64,000 nt of DNA from Dromiciops gliroides (GCF_019393635.1 NC_057861.1:54325532-54389531), one strand, 5' to 3'; shown: positions 24,039 through 35,220, counted from the first letter of the stretch. A program made the numbers and translations. The notes: generated by a model not told the origin, from the sequence alone.

Positions 24039-24896
24039 ATGAACTGGTCTCAGGCCATGGAAGCTCTCAAAAGGGACTTTGAAGAGAAAGTAGGAGAAAT
24101 AGAAGATGTAGAGAAAGGGAGGAAAGAATGGAAAGAGAAATGAGAGTGATGCAGGAGAGTCATAAGAAAAAAGTCAACACTCTGAAAAGCCAAATGGAAA
24201 AGGAGATTAAAAAACTATCTGATGAAAATAACTGCCTAAGAATTAGGATTGAACAAATGGAAGCTAGTGACCTTATGAGAAACCAAGACACAGTAAAGCA
24301 AATCCAATTGAATGAAAAAATAGAGGGCAATGTGAAATATTTCCTTGGAAAAACAGCTGACCTGGAAAATAAATCTAGGAGAGATAATTTGAAAATCATT
24401 GGACTACCTGAAAACCATGACCAAAACAAGAACTTACACACCATCCTCCAAGAGATTGTGAGGGAAAATTGCCCTGATATTCTAGAAGCAGAAGCTAAAA
24501 TAGAAATTGAAAGAATCCACCGATCACCTCCTGAAAGAGATCCCAAAAGGAAAACCTCCAGGAATATTATAGCCAAATTCCAGAACTCCCAGGTCAAGGA
24601 GAAAATATTGCAAGTAGCTAGAAAAAAGGAATTCAAATACTGTGGAGCTCCAATAAGGATAAAGCAAGATCTAGCAGCTTCTACATTAAAGGACCAGAGG
24701 GCATGGAATATGATATTCCAGAGGGCAAAGGAACTGGGACTACAGCCAAAAATCACGTACCCAGAAAAACAGTATAATCTTTCAGAGGAAAAAATGGGAT
24801 TTCAATGAGAAAGAGGTCTTTCAGCCATTTGTGATGAAAAGACCTGAATTGAATAGAAAATTTGACTTTCAAATACAAGACCCTGGAGAAGCATAA
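24039..24896 (+). pseudogene. L1/HAL1 ORF1 (RNA-binding coiled-coil protein), frameshifted
   Basis: L1 ORF1p-type protein that coats its RNA. The longest open stretch is 24128-24808 (226 codons): a coiled coil (MQESHKKKVNTLKSQMEKEI) followed by the RRM-like SRRDNLKIIGLPE and the C-terminal domain with ERIHRSPPERDP and AWNMIFQRAKELGLQP. Relative to the sister copy a 7-base insertion near 24112 cuts off the N-terminus, and a one-base slip near 24795 cuts off the end. The original stop is TAA at 24894-24896. Not expected to make a full protein. Confidence 0.85.
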
Positions 24897-25074
24897 AAAG
24901 GTAAACAGGAAAAAGACTTCATGAGGGATATTAAAAGATCAAACTGTTTACATTCCTACATGGGAAGATAATACCTTGAACTCATAAGAACTATCTCAAT
25001 AAGGAATTCACAGAAGACATAGGTCTGAACTGAATATGAAGGGATGATACCCATAAAGCATTTATGTTTTGTTC

Positions 25075-25185
25075 TTTGTGGAGCAGACAGGGTGGGGTGT
25101 CTTATGTCTGGGGCCAGATTTGGGCTTGGGGTCTCCTGGGCCCAGGGCTGGTGCTTTGTCCACTGTGCCACCTAACTAACCCATG
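25075..25185 (-). mobile_element. Degenerate short tRNA-type SINE
   Basis: Antisense core: TGTCTGGGGCCAGATTTGGGC, CCTGGGCCCAGGGCTGGTGC, TCCACTGTGCCACCTAACTA. Diverged and partly truncated. Confidence 0.65.
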
Positions 25186-26074
25186 ATGACATCTTTAAAA
25201 TAGGGTTGAGGTGTAGGAGGAATAGACTGGGGGAGGGAGAAGGGGAGAGATGGTCTGGGGAGAGGTAGTTCACGGCAAGGAAACAAGAAAAAAGCTTATG
25301 GAGGGGAGAAGAGGGGAAAGGAGTTGGAGAGTGAGTGAACTTCAATATCATCAGAATTAGCTCAAAGAAGGACTAACATACATACTCAAGTAGGTATAGT
25401 AATATATTTTTACCCTGAGGGAGGGGAGGGAAATAAGGGGGGCGGGGAGAAGGGAAGGAGGGAAGGGCAGATTGGGAGAGAGAGCAGTAAAAAGCAAAAC
25501 ACTTTCAAGGAAGATGAAGATGTTCTGCATTACTGCACAAGTATGACATATTGAATTGCTTGATCTCATAGGAAGGGTTGAGGAGGGAGGGGGGAAGAAA
25601 AATTTAGAACACAGAATTAGCTCAGGGGCCTTGATCTTATCAGAGTGGGCTCATGGAGGGAATAGCATTCATACCCAATTGGGAGGAGTGATCTATTTAA
25701 CCCTGCAGGAAAGTAGGAGGCGAGGAGGATAAGGAAGGAAGGGTGAAAAAAGGGAGTGCAGAGCGGGGGAGAGGATAGTCAGAAGTAAAACACTTTTGAG
25801 GAGGAATAGGTAAAAAGAAGAGAGAGTAAATGTCATGGGAAGGGAGTGGGACGGAGGGAAATAGTTATGATGATTGATTATAATGGCAAAACGTATAGTA
25901 CCTACTTTGCTGGGCTATTATGAAGAAAATTCTCTGTCAAACTTAAGGTACTATATACAGGTTATGATGAACAGGATACTATCAGAAAAACCTGGAAAGA
26001 CCTACATGCACAGAAGCAGAGTGAAATGTACTGTATACAAAATAACAGCAATAGTGGGTGTGATGTTTAAAATC

Positions 26075-26537
26075 TATGTTTTGGTTGCCTTAAATTAGAA
26101 GCTTCAGCACCAGTCTTTGGGCATTAAATATTTATTAAAGCATACAGGTATTCACATGGAGTTCAGAAAGTTAAGAAAAGGCCTATCTAGCCTAGAGTTC
26201 CAGCCTGGTTGGGTTCTTCCTCAAGCCCTCCTCCACAAGCCTGCTTTAATCAGGAACTCTCCAGCAAGCTGATTGTGGAAGCTTTTTATAGGTCTGGAAA
26301 CAGATGCGGTCCTTGCACCCTGCTTCAAGCTGATTGGTTTTGAAGGTGTTCTCAAGTTGAGTTCATAGTCTAGCTTCTGAGAACAATACCTTCTTAAGGG
26401 CTAGTCAGGTGTGATTACAATCCAGTTAATTTGAAATAGTCTAATCAGTAGTCAATCACTCTCACTTGATTCAATCAGTCTAGATTAATCTCCAGGTGGG
26501 TCCTTGAGTATCTGCTAAATCCCATTATTTCATCACA
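26075..26537 (-). mobile_element. Solo LTR of an endogenous retrovirus, minus strand
   Basis: On the minus strand it begins TGTGATGAAATAATGGG. It has a TATA box (CCTATAAAAAGC, near 26284-26295), a polyadenylation signal (TTTAATAAATATTTAATGCCC, near 26120-26140) and an end near GGCAACCAAAACA. That order (TG, TATA, AATAAA, CA) is an LTR layout. No internal retroviral genes are present. The 3' edge is approximate and I could not identify a clear target-site duplication. It interrupts the 3' region of the HAL1-like element. Confidence 0.6.
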
Positions 26538-27099
26538 TGAGGGATGATCTGCTGGGAATCAGGTTATTTTCAGCAAGGCAATGATCCAATATAACCCTGA
26601 AGGACTTATGAAGATTGTAGCCCATCTGCAGAGAAAAAACTGATAGTATCTGAAAACAGATGGAAACACATTTAAAAATTTTTTTTCTTTTCCTCTTTGA
26701 CAATTCCTTAATCTGAAGTTTTAGGGGTTTTTGACTGTTTTCTCTCACAACTAGCTAATATGGGAATGTTTTCCATAACTACTCATGTATAACTTATTTT
26801 GAATTGCTTGAGTTCTTGTGAGTGGGAGGTGGGAATGGAGGGAGGAAGAGAACTTGGAACACAAAGTTTTTAAAAATTGATGTTAAAATTTGTTTTTACA
26901 TATATTTTGGGAAATAAAATTCTATTCAAAGCAAAAAAAATGCCTAAGAATTAGGATTGAACAAATGGAAACTAATGACTTTATGAGAAACCAAGACACA
27001 ATAAAGCAAACACAAATGAATAAAAAAAAAGAGGGCAATATGAAATATTTTCTTGGAAAAACAGCTGATCTGGAAAATAGATCTAAGAGAGATAATTTT

Positions 27100-27256
27100 T
27101 GTTTGTTTGTTTTTGGTTTTTGGTGAGGCAACTGGAGTTAAGTCACTTGCCCAGGGTCACACAGCTAGTGTTAAGTGTCTGAGGCTGGATTTGAACTCAG
27201 GTCCTCCTGAATCCAGGGCCAATGCTCTATCCACTGCGCCACCTAGCTACCCCCAA
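27100..27256 (-). mobile_element. Short tRNA-type SINE inside ORF1 of the outer L1
   Basis: Antisense copy GGTGAGGCAACTGGAG to CCACTGCGCCACCTAGCTAC. It interrupts AGAGAGATAATTT, which is repeated as GGAGAAATAATTT after the insert, so it is younger than the outer element. Confidence 0.88.
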
Positions 27257-27422
27257 GGAGAAATAATTTGAAAATTATTGGAGTACCTGAAAACCATGAT
27301 CAAAACAAGAGTTTAGACATCATCTTCCAAGAGATTGTCAGAGAAAAATTGCCCTGATATTCTAGAAGCAGAGGGTAAGATAGAAATTAAAAGAATCCGC
27401 CAATCACCTCCTGAAAGAGATC

Positions 27423-27440
27423 TTAAGTGTTAACAATCTG
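27423..27440. repeat. Target-site duplication, right copy
   Basis: Exact 18-base match to 22480-22497, immediately after the truncated ORF1 of the outer element. Confidence 0.85.
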
Positions 27441-27557
27441 CACTATGATTTTTGAGATACCCTGTATTCTATGCATTTAAATGAACTAATTAAATAGAAA
27501 TCATTACTAAGCAAGTTTAGCTGGATATACTTATGTTCAATATTAAATTTTCTCTTC

Positions 27558-27692
27558 TTTGCAGGGCAGTGGGGGTTAAGTGACTTGCCCAGGGTCACAC
27601 AGCTAGTGTCAAATGTCCGAGGCCGGATTTGAACTCGGGTACTCCTGACTCCAGGGCCGGTGCTCTATCCACTGCGCCACCTAGCTGCCCCC
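27558..27692 (-). mobile_element. Short tRNA-type SINE
   Basis: Antisense GGTTAAGTGACTTGCCCAGG to GCGCCACCTAGCTGCCCCC. Flanked by near-repeats of CAATATTAAATTTTC (left at about 27539, right at about 27692). Confidence 0.9.
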
Positions 27693-27904
27693 AATATTAA
27701 ATTTTCAATAAAACATTTAAGAAAAATTCCTTGTCCATCACAGGGGTCATACTCACTGCCAGCAAAACTCCAGAGTAAAATGTAGTTGGGGAAAAATGTA
27801 ATTGGGAAATGTTTAACAAAATAAATAAAACTATAATTCAATATAGATAATGTTAATTTGTGGTTTTCTAAATAAATATGCAGCCTACACTGATGTTTCC
27901 ATTT

Positions 27905-28095
27905 GAGTTCCACTCTACATCACTATTGTCAAATGGCCTTTCAGTCTCTGCTTAAAGACCTCCAGTGAGGGAGAACCTTCCAAGGCAGTTCATTTCATTT
28001 TGGACACTTCTAACTGCTAAACATTTCAATACATTTTAAATCTGCAACTTCTACCCCTTGCCTGCCTTCTAAGGCTAAACAGATCAACTATCCCT
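27905..28095 (+). mobile_element. CR1/L3-type LINE 3' fragment
   Basis: TTAAAGACCTCCAGTGAGGG, CCTTCCAAGGCAGTTCATTTC, AATCTGCAACTTCTACCC. The wording is that of old CR1/L3 3' regions. No coding capacity. Confidence 0.65.
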
Positions 28096-28099
28096 TCTT

Positions 28100-28255
28100 C
28101 TGTCCCCTCATGTGACACTTGAGGAAACTAATGCACAAAGAAGTTAAGGAGTTTGCCTAGCATTACATAGCCAAAACGTATTTAAATCAGGATTTGATCT
28201 CTGGTCTCTTCTGACTATAACCCATGCACTCTATACATTGTCACCTAGCTGCCTC
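28100..28255 (-). mobile_element. MIR-type fragment
   Basis: Antisense CTTGAGGAAACTAATGCAC, GCATTACATAGCCAAAACG, TCAGGATTTGATCTCTGG, TGTCACCTAGCTGCC. Confidence 0.7.
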
Positions 28256-28678
28256 ATCAAATTTTCTTATCTTTGTCTCACCTCATAAAGTAGGATGGGG
28301 ATAGCAACTACAGCAGTGATGTCATTGGTATGTAGAGGGAACTTCCAGGTGAGGAAACTCCTACTGCCAATGTAGGTCTGAACCTTCTCTACAACTTATA
28401 GTCTTTAAAGAACTGGGTTTAATAAATGTTTGCCAAACTGGACTGCTAGTTAAAGACATAGCATCTCACCATATACCAAAATAAGGTCAAAATGGATACA
28501 TGATTTAGACATAAAGAGTGATGCCACAAGCAAATCAGGAGAGGAAGGAATAGTTATCTCTTAGATCTATGGGGAGAATAATTTATGACCAACCAAGAGA
28601 TAGAGAATATTAAGAAATACAAAATCTATCATTTTGATTACATCAAATTAAAAAGGTTTTGTACAAACAGAAGCAATG

Positions 28679-29077
28679 GGAATGCCTATCAATTAGGGAA
28701 TGTCTAAATAAGCTGTGGTATATGATGGTTATTGTGCTGTAAGAAATGACAAGCAGAATGATATCAGAAAGGCCTGAAAAGAGTTGTATGAACTGATGGA
28801 TAGCGAAGTGAGCAGAACCAAGAGAACACTGCATAGATACAGCAATATTGTTAGATGAAGAACTTGTGAATGACAACTGTTCTCAGCAATACAATGATCC
28901 AAGACAATCCCAAAGGACTAATGATATCCACCTCCAAAGAAAGAACTGATATTGATGGAAACAGACTGAAGCATGTGATTTTTCACCTTCTTTCATTTTT
29001 TTCTTTTATTCAAGTTTTCTTGTACAAAATGACTAATATGGTAATGTTTTACATAACTGTAAAAAACAAAACCAAAC
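28679..29077 (+). mobile_element. L1 3' end nested in L1, with 11-bp target-site duplication
   Basis: Exact duplication CAGAAGCAATG at 28668-28678 and 29078-29088. The insert begins GGAATGCCTATCAATTAGGG (ORF2 C-terminal region) and ends in an A-rich tail (AAAAAACAAAACCAAAC). Confidence 0.85.
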
Positions 29078-29164
29078 CAGAAGCAATGCAGCCAATATTA
29101 GAAAGAAAGCAGAAAACTGGAAAACAATTTTTACAGCCAGTATTTCTAATAAAGGCCTCATATC

Positions 29165-29307
29165 TTTTGGGGGGGGGCGGGGCAATGGGGGTTAAGTGAC
29201 TTGCCCAGGGAGCTAGTCAGTGTTAAGTGTCTGAGGCTGGATTTGAACTCAGGAACTCCTGAATCCAGGGCCTGTGCTTTATCCACTGCGCCACCTAGCT
29301 GCCCCCA
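29165..29307 (-). mobile_element. Short tRNA-type SINE
   Basis: Antisense GGGCGGGGCAATGGGGGTTAAG to GCGCCACCTAGCTGCCCCC; the GTCACACAG part of the core is deleted (CCCAGGGAGCTAGTCAG). Inserted between two copies of AAAGGCCTCAT. Confidence 0.88.
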
Positions 29308-29495
29308 AAGGCCTCATTTCTAAAATATATAGTGAACTAAATCAAATTTGTAAGAATACAAGTCATTCTGCAATTGAGAAACAGTCAAAGGATATGAACA
29401 GGCAGTTTTCAGATGAAGAAATCAAAGCTATCTATTGCCATATGAAAAAATGTTTTAAATCACTACTGATGAAACTCAAATTAAAACAACTCTGT

Positions 29496-29668
29496 GGGGG
29501 CAGCTAGGTGGCGCAGTGGATAAAGCACTGGCCTTGGATTCGGGAGGACCCTGAGTTCAAATCCAGCCTCAGACACTTGACACTTAACACTTAACTAGCT
29601 GTGTGACCCTGGGCAAGTCACTTAACCCTCATTGCCCTGCCAAAAAAAAACAAAAAACAAAAAAAACA
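29496..29668 (+). mobile_element. Short tRNA-type SINE with 10-bp duplication
   Basis: Flanked by ACAACTCTGT at 29486-29495 and 29669-29678. Body GGGGCAGCTAGGTGGCGCAG to CTCATTGCCCTGCC plus an A/C-rich tail. Confidence 0.92.
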
Positions 29669-30611
29669 ACAACTCTGTCCCCCAAAATGATTTTTAAAAA
29701 TAATTTTAAAAAACAACTCTGATTTACCACCTCACACCTATCAGATTGGCTAATATGACAAAAAAGGCAAATAAAAAACGTTGGACAAGCTATGGGAAAA
29801 TTGGAACATTAATGCATTGTTGGTGAAGTAGTGGACTGATCCAACCATTCTGGAAAGCAATTTGGAACTATGCCCAAAATAGCTATGGGGCTGTATACCC
29901 TTTGATCCGGTAATATCACTACTAGGTTTGCATCCCAAAGAGATCAGAAAAAAGAGGAAAGGATTCACATGTACAAAAATATTTATTGCATTTCTCTTTG
30001 TGGTGGCAAAGAACTGGAAATGGAGGGGATGCCCATCAATTAGGGAATGGCTAAACAAGTTGTGGTATATGAATGTAATGGATTACTATTGTGCTATGAG
30101 AAATTATGAACAGGCAGATTTCAGAAAAACCTGGAAAGATTTAAGTGGACTGATGCTGAGTGAAGTGAGCAGAACCAGGAGAACATTGTACATAGTAACA
30201 GCAACATTGTGTGATAATTAACTGTGATAGACTTAGCTCTTCTCAGCAATACAATGATCCAAGACAATTCCAAGGCACTCATGATGGAAAATGCTCTCTC
30301 TACATCCAGAAAAAGAACTATGGAGTCTGAATGTAGATGGAAGCATAACATTTTTACTTTTGTTGTCTTTTAAATTTCTTCTTTCTTGTGGTTTTTCTCT
30401 TTTGTTCTGATTCTTCTTCAACAACATGACTAATGTGGAAATGTTTTACATGACTGTACATATATAACCTATATCACATTGTTTTCTGTCTTGGGGAAGG
30501 GGGAGAGGAAGGGAGGGAGGGAGAAAAATTTGGAACTCAAAATCTTAAAAAAAATGTTAAAAAACTATCTTTACATGTAACTGGAAAAAATATAAAATAC
30601 TACTAAGATTG

Positions 30612-30760
30612 GGGCAGCTAGATGGCGCAGTGGATAGAGCACTGGCCCTGGAGTCAGGAGTACCTGGGTTCAAATCCGGCCTCAGACACTTAACACTTAC
30701 TAGCTGTGTGACCCTAGGCAAGTCACTTAACCCCAATTGCCTCACTAAAAAAAAAAAAAA
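30612..30760 (+). mobile_element. Short tRNA-type SINE with 16-bp duplication
   Basis: Flanked by AATACTACTAAGATTG at 30596-30611 and 30761-30776. Nearly full-length, A-box-like GGCGCAGTGG and B-box-like GGTTCAAATCC. Confidence 0.95.
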
Positions 30761-31009
30761 AATACTACTAAGATTGAAAAAAAATAAAGACATAGCACCT
30801 CACTGTTGATAAAGTACTTTCCTCACACACACAAAATCTTTGGAAATGGGTAGAATATTATTTTTATTTTGGACAAATGGGGAAACAGACTCAAAGAGCT
30901 GAGATGATTTGCCCAACTAGCAGGCTGTTATTCCAGCACTGCAATTTCAAGGCTCCCCTTATTATTCCTCCTTTAAAAGAGAAGGCCATTGCTTCTGTTT
31001 GTACAAAAA

Positions 31010-31195
31010 ATTTTTTTAATTTAATTTAATGTAATCAAAATCATCTACTTTGCATTTTATAATATACTCTATCTCTTGTTTGGTCAAAAACTGTTTTCCT
31101 TTCCAAAGATCTGATAGGTAGACTATTCCTTTCTCTCCTAATTTACCTATGGTATCACCTCTTATGTCTAAATCATGTATACATTTTAACCAAAA
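31010..31195 (-). mobile_element. Antisense L1 fragment
   Basis: GTAATCAAAATCATCTAC, TCTCTTGTTTGGTCAAAAAC, TTATGTCTAAATCATGTATAC. Same section of L1 as the junction at 47938/49199. Confidence 0.65.
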
Positions 31196-32340
31196 AGCTG
31201 GGAAACAATTTTTGAGGCCAGTACTTCTGATAAAGGCCTCATCTCTAAAATATATAGGGAACTAAATCAAATTTATAAGAACCCAAGTCTTTCCTCAATT
31301 GAGAAATGGTCAAAGGATATGAACAGGCAGTTTTCTGATGAAGAAACCAAAGCTATCTATTCCCATATGAAAAAATGCTCTAAATCTCTAATGATTAGAG
31401 AGATGCACATAAAAACAACTCTGAGGTACCACCTGACACCTATCAGATTGGCTAAAATGACAAAAAAGGAAAATAATAAATGTTGGAGAAGCTGTGGGAA
31501 AATTGGAACACTAATCCATTGTTGGTGGAACTGTGAACTGATCCAACCATTCTGGAGAGCAATTTGGAATTATGCCCAAAGGGCGATAAAGCTGTGCATA
31601 CCCTTTGACCCAGCAATACCACTTTTGGGTCTTTTTCCCAAAGAGATCATGGAAGGGGGAAAGGGACCCACATGTACAAAAATATTTATAGCTGCTCTTT
31701 ACGTGGTGGCAAAGAATTGGAAGTTGAGGGGGTGCCCATCAATTGGGGAATGGCTGGACAAGTTGTGGTATATGAATGTAATGGAATACTATTGTGCTGT
31801 AAGAAATGATGAGCAGGAGGAGTTCAGAGAAACCTGGAGGGTCTTGTGTGGGCTGATGATGAGTGAGATGAGCAGAACTAGAAGAACATTGTACACAGTA
31901 TCATCAACATTGAGTGTTGATCTACTGTGATGGACTATATTCTTCTCACCAATGCAATGGCACAGAAGAGTTCCAGGGAACTCGTGATGGAAGAGGAACT
32001 CCAAATCCAGGCAAAAAAAAAAAGAACTGCGGAGTATAGATGCTAAATGAACCATACTATTTCTTTTGTATTTGATGCTGTTGTTTTTTTTCTATTTTGA
32101 GGTTTTCCATCATTGCTCTGATTTTTTTTTCTCTTATAACATGACTAATGCAGAAATAGGATTAATGTTATTATGTGTGTGTATATACATATATAACCTA
32201 TATCAGATTACCTGCTGTCTAGGGGAGGGGGGAGGGAGGAAGAAAAATCTGAAATTGTAAAGCTTGTATAAACAAAGGTTGAGAGTTATCTTTACATGTA
32301 ACGGAAAAAAAATAAAATGCTTTATTAATTAAAAAAAAAA
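31195..32340 (+). mobile_element. L1 3' end: ORF2 C-terminus, 3' UTR, A-tail
   Basis: From GGGAAACAATTTTTGAGGCC through ORF2 to the 3' UTR (TATAACCTATATCAGATTAC; AGAAAAATCTGAAATTG), a final AATAAAATGCTTTATTAATT and A12. A good model for the 3' end of the local L1 family. Confidence 0.88.
31319..31930 (+). pseudogene. L1 ORF2p C-terminal fragment, open for 203 codons
   Basis: Reads MKKCSKSLMIREMHIKTTLR, RCW-type motif NKCWRSCGKIGTLIHCWWNC, IPFDPAIPLLGLFPKE, YCAVRNDEQEEF, SRTRRTLYTV. This is the cysteine-rich C-terminal region of L1 ORF2p. It has no endonuclease or RT part, so it is a 5'-truncated remnant with an unusually well kept frame. Confidence 0.9.
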
Positions 32341-32351
32341 AAGAGAAGGCC

Positions 32352-32500
32352 AGGGGCAGCTAGGTGGTGCAGTGGATAAAGCGCTGGCCCTGGATTCAGG
32401 AGGGCCTGAGTTCAAATCTGGCCTCAGACACTTGACACTTACTAGCTGTGTAACCTTGGGCAAGTCACTTAACTTTCATCCCCCCCCCCAAAAAAAGAGA
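32352..32500 (+). mobile_element. Short tRNA-type SINE with duplication
   Basis: Flanked by AAAGAGAAGGCC (32340-32351) and AAAAGAGAAGGCC (to about 32505). Tail is C9 then A6. Confidence 0.9.
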
Positions 32501-32505
32501 AGGCC

Positions 32506-35220
32506 TTCACTTCCTTATAGAAACTAAGTAAGCCCCTTCTCCCTTCTCTTAATTCCTACTGGCATGTGGCTTGTACAGAGTGAGCCTTTTAAATTTCCTT
32601 CTGGCAGGAGAAAGGATGGGTAAATATTTTGTATCAGCCTCGGTTCAAAATTCAAACTGAGATAAGGTGAAAGCTAGTCAGATCTTTATTTTGCTCATCC
32701 CAAAATTTCTACTCACAAGGTCTTGTAGTGGTTCTGTATAACAAATGTCTTATGGCTCTTGCTCTTGACAAACAAGTAAATGTCTCCAACCCTATTTCAT
32801 AGGTAGAGAAACAGAGAACAAAGGCGTCTTTCTTGTAGACAGGATCAGCGGAGCTGGTAAAGAATTATTTCTTATCTTTTGTTATAGGTCCTGGAGCATG
32901 CCTCTTAGTCATCAACAGTCATGGTGCAATCTTTCTAGACTATTTTTCTTTTTGCATATATTACAAAACCTCTACCAAGTGTCTGACTATACCACAGACC
33001 TGCTTATACCCACCAAAGGTCAAATCATGCTCACTCTTTACGAACAAACCCCTGCACAAAGCTGCCTTATTCTCACTGTAACATGCATGGCCCATAAATC
33101 AGGTGTCAGCCTAGTCCTTTTATTATCAGCGTTATCTTAAGGCAGTTCTACTGTATTTGTACAATAACATTCAGCAGCCAAAGAACTGGCTATATCGTGG
33201 TTCAGATGCAAACAAAAACACCGGGGGAAAAAAGCAGTTGAAATGTACACATCACTGATATATGACTGATTAAACTTGAAAAAGGAGTATTTTGGGGGAT
33301 TTTCGTGAACTGAATATTAAGCCAGGTAATCAAGTTAAGAAGCCAGAACCTATCCATTTAAAGAGAGAAAGAGAGAGGGGGAGAGATAGAGACAGAGACA
33401 GACAGACAGAGACAGAGAAATAGAGAGACCAAGAGACAGAGATTTACCACAGTCCAAAGAACATAACTGGTAATTTATTGAGGTCTCGTCACAACAGTGA
33501 CTTCCTGGATGATGATCCTTGTACTTAAAAATCTTCATTGTCTATAAAATTTAATATGCAAATTGTATATGCATCATATATGTATATACACACACATATA
33601 TATGCATGTGTGAACAGATATATATAGATCTTAGTTGAAGGAAAACTCATTTGGCTTTTCCATGGCTGTCTTAACACTCTTCAGTAAGATAAAACAGTAC
33701 ATCTGTGTTTAAACAAGGATTTCTCCTTCTCTTCCCCCAGGATTCCCCCAAAATCTTTTCTTTCTGGCTGATCTTATGGTGAAGCCATAATGCTGAGCCT
33801 GTAACATCACAACCATTTCCATGGTAGCAGCCTCTGTTAGAAACACTGAATGACTGAGACTTCTCTGCAGGAGAAAGCCAGAGAGAGTGGATTTTTGAGA
33901 CAAGAAAGTTGTATTTAAATTAACTAGAGCACAGGACAGGAAATCCTGTGTTAGCCTAGTCTGTGACAACTCTATGACCTTGGCTAAGTCACTTAACCTT
34001 GGTGGCACAGTTTTCCCATCTCTTCTATGACATCACCATCTACTTCTCAAGAGCTATCATGATTTGTGTTTTTACAACATTTGGAAGATGAAGAGTGTTT
34101 TGTAAATATAAACGTATCACTAAGTAGAAATAGCTTTAAAAAAGCCCTTCCACAAAAATTCTTGAATGAGGTTCTAGGGCTATTATTTTTTGTTTTTGTT
34201 GTTGTTTTAAGTTTTTCTTTTCTGTGTGGGGGTGAGTGGGATGTGTGGGTGTTTTTCTTTTTAAAGAAAATAAAATGAGAAGTCTGTTTTTCAGCTTTTT
34301 CCTATCTTTTAATTAATGCCCATTCATCCAAATCAGAATGACATTTACAAGATGCTTCTAATGCAAACCATACCAATTTACTTCTAACATAAACTATGTC
34401 TCTACAGCACAAATAATTCGGGATCTGGCAATTATCTAGTTAATCTGGTATGTGGGGGTAGGTATGTATGTTTGTGTATGTGTGTATATAGACATAAAGA
34501 GAAATGGAGAGATGGAGACTAAGATTCAATATGATTTATTTCCCCCCCCCCTAAATTTGATTCTCCAAAACAAATGATGGCATCCTCAAAAATCTAGAGC
34601 CCACATTCAAAAGCTATTTCAAGGCTGCAGACAAAACTCCTAGGACTCCAGGCTGGAAATCAGGCTGCAATCTAAGTTTTAGTTGTCCTAGGGGCTTAGA
34701 GCATCGTCTGTTTTTAAAACAGAGATGACGGCATGGACTGTGTTTTGAGGAGAAAACTAGATGGGAAAAGCAGAATTTTCAAGGCACCATTTATCTAATC
34801 ATCTCAAAGGGCAAGCCTAGCAAACAAATATTTCCAGCCTTGGTTGTTTTGGGTTTGTTGTTTTTTTCAGTGGGGGGGAAATGGAAATTCTGAGAGAGGG
34901 AGTCCATTTGAAAAGAAAAAGCAGCAGAAGGGAGCTCAGAGCCACCTGCCCAAGCCTCTTGAGGAATGTCTTTCCACAAAGGTACAAGGAACCTTTTCCT
35001 TTAATGTCTGTGTGCTCTTCAAAGCCCCAGGAGCTGCTTTCCTGACTTCCTCAAGGCACATGGCCTGCAGTTTCTTCATAAAGTGCCAGCCCTGGCCTCT
35101 CTGCAAGCTGTTTTAGCACCATTATTTTTCAGCAAGCATCTAGTTAATTTTTTTTTCTCCTGCAATTACTTAGAATCAAAGGCTGTATTACTAACTCCTG
35201 TACACAGCCCATCCAATAAA
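32506..35220. other. No gene recognised
   Basis: Unassigned except the purine repeat at 33361, a TA/CA tract at 33570-33630 and MIR-like text near 33950-34040. No splice or codon pattern of a gene is visible. Confidence 0.45.
33361..33432. repeat. (AGAGACAG)n purine repeat
   Basis: GAGAGAGGGGGAGAGATAGAGAC then GACAGACAGACAGAGACAGAG. No gene. Confidence 0.9.

Larger units (their letters stand above)
23120..26940 (+). mobile_element. HAL1-like retrotransposon: 5' UTR, ORF1, long 3' region, A-tail, no ORF2
   Basis: Begins TGAAGGGGGCAGAGCCAAGATGGCAG, the typical L1 5' start. It has about 0.9 kb of 5' UTR, ORF1 (about 24039-24896) and a purine-rich 3' region, ending in AATAAAATTCTATTCAAAGC plus A8. 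No reverse transcriptase or endonuclease homology is seen between ORF1 and the tail. It has itself received a SINE (25075-25185) and an LTR (about 26075-26537). It is inserted in an older copy of the same family. Confidence 0.8.
22498..27422 (+). mobile_element. Composite L1/HAL1-like insertion flanked by an 18-bp target-site duplication
   Basis: The outer element consists of 22498-23119 and 26941-27422 and reads continuously across the gap (AATAATTGC / TGCCTAAGAATTAGG). It carries part of an L1-type 5' UTR and the N-terminal half of ORF1. It stops inside ORF1 at GAAAGAGATC with no A-tail. Identical copies of TTAAGTGTTAACAATCTG flank it at 22480-22497 and 27423-27440. A second element (23120-26940) sits inside. 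Confidence 0.85.
28440..30600 (+). mobile_element. L1 ORF2 3' half and 3' UTR, with nested insertions
   Basis: Starts in ORF2 (CCATATACCAAAATAAGGTC) and continues through GGCCTCATTTCTAAAATATATAG, ACCACCTCACACCTATCAG, TGTATACCCTTTGATCCGG to the 3' UTR and TGTAACTGGAAAAAATA. Interrupted by a second L1 3' piece (28679-29077) and two SINEs (29165-29307, 29496-29668). The frame is broken throughout. Confidence 0.82.

Noticed and set aside
31319-31930. 203-codon frame considered as a host gene
   Set aside because: The protein is clearly the C-terminus of L1 ORF2p and the DNA is followed by an L1 3' UTR and A-tail.
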